Assembly: GCF_022802975.1 (NCBI RefSeq)
Contig: NZ_JAFEVZ010000016.1
Span: forward strand, 28,541 to 92,540
Reading direction: 5' to 3'
Origin: Flavobacterium pectinovorum
GTDB lineage: Bacteria > Bacteroidota > Bacteroidia > Flavobacteriales > Flavobacteriaceae
DNA length: 64,000 nt
In this document: one piece after another, positions 63,163 to 64,000 of the stretch
Layout of the letters: the number at the start of each line of letters is the position of its first letter
How positions within the stretch are numbered: position 1 is the stretch's first letter
The notes under the pieces: generated by a model
Database searches by the model: none
Seen by the model: only the letters and a program-made list of their open reading frames with translations
Told to the model about the DNA's origin: nothing
Position numbers and translations under genes: made by a program

Positions 63163-63876
63163 ATGGGAATTTCAAGTAAAGACAGAAAAAATCTTTGGGG
63201 AAAATCAGGAAACAGATGTGCGATTTGTAAAACTGAGTTGTTTAATAAAAAGTCAAACGCAACAGAATTTAATATTGGTGATGAATGCCATATAATAAGT
63301 AGCAAGAAAAATGGACCAAGACATAAAGAAATAACTGCCTATGATACTGCTGACAATTTGATTTTATTGTGTAGAAATCATCACAAGGAAATTGACACAT
63401 TAGTTGATACTTATACTGAAGAACTCCTTCGATATATAAAGCAAAATCATGAAAATTGGGTAAATACAATTTTAAAATCAAATATTGATAAAACACCAAA
63501 ACCTAAATTTTTAATTCGAATTACATCCGGAAAAGAACTGTTAGAAATTCTTTCGGCTACAGGCTGTAGAACTGATTATGATGAGATAGAGACTGAAGAT
63601 GAAGCAGAATTTATTGGAGGACTTGCTCAAGATTTTTTAGATTATCTTGATATTATTAGTCTTTCAGAACCATATGAAAAAGTAAAAATTACTCTTTCGC
63701 TTAATAACATGTTAAAGGATTTAGAATCGAAAGGATATTTTCTATTTGGCGAAAAGAAATTAGAAAGTTGGAAATTTGGGGATAATAATGAAAAACTTGA
63801 AATAGCAACTTTGGTAATAAAGAAAATTGAAAGTGCAGATATTATCAAAGTGGATTTAAATAATGCCAGCGCCTAA
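63163..63876 (+). CDS. HNH endonuclease-like cassette protein 2
   Basis: A 237-residue protein with an HNH domain at about residues 15-95: CAICKTEL, DECHIIS, NLILLCRNHHKEID, giving the zinc-binding Cys pairs and the catalytic His. The C-terminal half (about 110-237) is unrecognised and acidic. HNH nucleases of this kind occur as restriction or defence nucleases and as lone mobile genes. The stop codon lies inside GCCTAAT, which resembles the RYYYAAC opening of an attC, as often seen in integron cassettes. Confidence 0.8.
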   Translation: MGISSKDRKNLWGKSGNRCAICKTELFNKKSNATEFNIGDECHIISSKKNGPRHKEITAYDTADNLILLCRNHHKEIDTLVDTYTEELLRYIKQNHENWVNTILKSNIDKTPKPKFLIRITSGKELLEILSATGCRTDYDEIETEDEAEFIGGLAQDFLDYLDIISLSEPYEKVKITLSLNNMLKDLESKGYFLFGEKKLESWKFGDNNEKLEIATLVIKKIESADIIKVDLNNASA

Positions 63877-64000
63877 TCGAGTAGACGGCTCCGTCTCAAA
63901 TAGAACGGAGTGCGCCTCTCACACCACCGAGCGTACGGGTCACGTACTCGGCGGTTCGCAAAGTGATGGGTTAAGTTCGATGTAAACATCCATTAAAGAT
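63871..64000 (+). other. Structured sequence at the right edge, possible group II intron part
   Basis: A hairpin AGACGG-CT-CCGTCT (63883-63896) is followed by GTGCGCC at 63909 and a strong stem (ACCACCGAG 63923-63931 with CTCGGCGGT 63947-63955). GTGCG is the usual 5' end of group II introns and the stem resembles structured parts seen beside intron reverse transcriptases. Group IIC introns are known to insert at attC sites, and this lies where the second attC should be. No reverse transcriptase is visible before the window ends. Confidence 0.3.

Noticed and set aside
1..64000. CRISPR arrays, rRNA, tRNA, known IS elements, SAM or other classical riboswitches
   Set aside because: I read the intergenic regions for these and saw no regular spaced repeats, no cloverleaf genes, no transposase gene and no recognised riboswitch core.

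Overview
The window is chromosomal DNA from a Bacteroidota bacterium, most likely a Flavobacterium. The evidence is low GC, AT-rich intergenic DNA, promoters of the TTTG-N19-TAnnTTTG type, SusC/SusD pairs, a GLPGLI protein next to an outer-membrane receptor, DUF4293, TPR-type sensor kinases, and a Rho with an Asn/Gln/Pro-rich insert. No rRNA, tRNA or CRISPR array was seen.

Positions 1-37500 form a sulfur-acquisition island. It opens with a degenerate rhodanese-thioredoxin protein, a sulfatase and a YeiH-type putative sulfate exporter. A minus-strand GLPGLI/TonB-receptor-like pair follows. Three SusC/SusD operons come next: A (8191-14158) ends in a sulfatase. B (14930-22535) carries an arylsulfotransferase and a sulfatase. 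C (23208-33329) carries an amidohydrolase, a 52-codon small ORF, an SsuD-like flavin monooxygenase, an amino-acid permease and serine acetyltransferase, with cysteine synthase behind it. After that comes a two-gene family 2A encapsulin system: shell plus cysteine desulfurase cargo. Read together, the genes suggest import and desulfuration of organosulfates and sulfonates, assimilation into cysteine, and transfer of cysteine sulfur into a protein compartment.

The most striking signal is regulatory. Each of the three susC genes is preceded by the same kind of promoter and a 28-codon TTG-started ORF whose last seven codons are packed with Cys codons. A structured leader of about 310-340 nt follows. 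Leaders 1 and 2 are identical over about 500 bp except for three substitutions, all inside the Cys-codon tail. This looks like a cysteine-sensing attenuation device.

Positions 37550-59700 are mostly housekeeping: fused trehalose-6-phosphate synthase/phosphatase and a GH15 enzyme (divergent), ornithine aminotransferase with a divergent Lrp regulator, a dienelactone hydrolase and an M28 peptidase, Rho, DUF4293, a LuxR-type response regulator with two paralogous TPR histidine kinases flanking a small acidic peptide gene, a YfcE-like phosphodiesterase, TruA, an ABC exporter, a NUMOD4/HNH-like protein, LpdA and a small lipoprotein. Several families of dispersed palindromes sit between genes.

The right end (about 58990-64000) is accessory: three copies of a roughly 70-145 bp repeat, a nitroreductase, a tyrosine recombinase, and directly behind it an integron-like arrangement with two cassette genes (a HEPN-like protein and an HNH nuclease) separated by an attC-like palindrome. 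The window stops inside a strongly folded sequence that may belong to an inserted group II intron.
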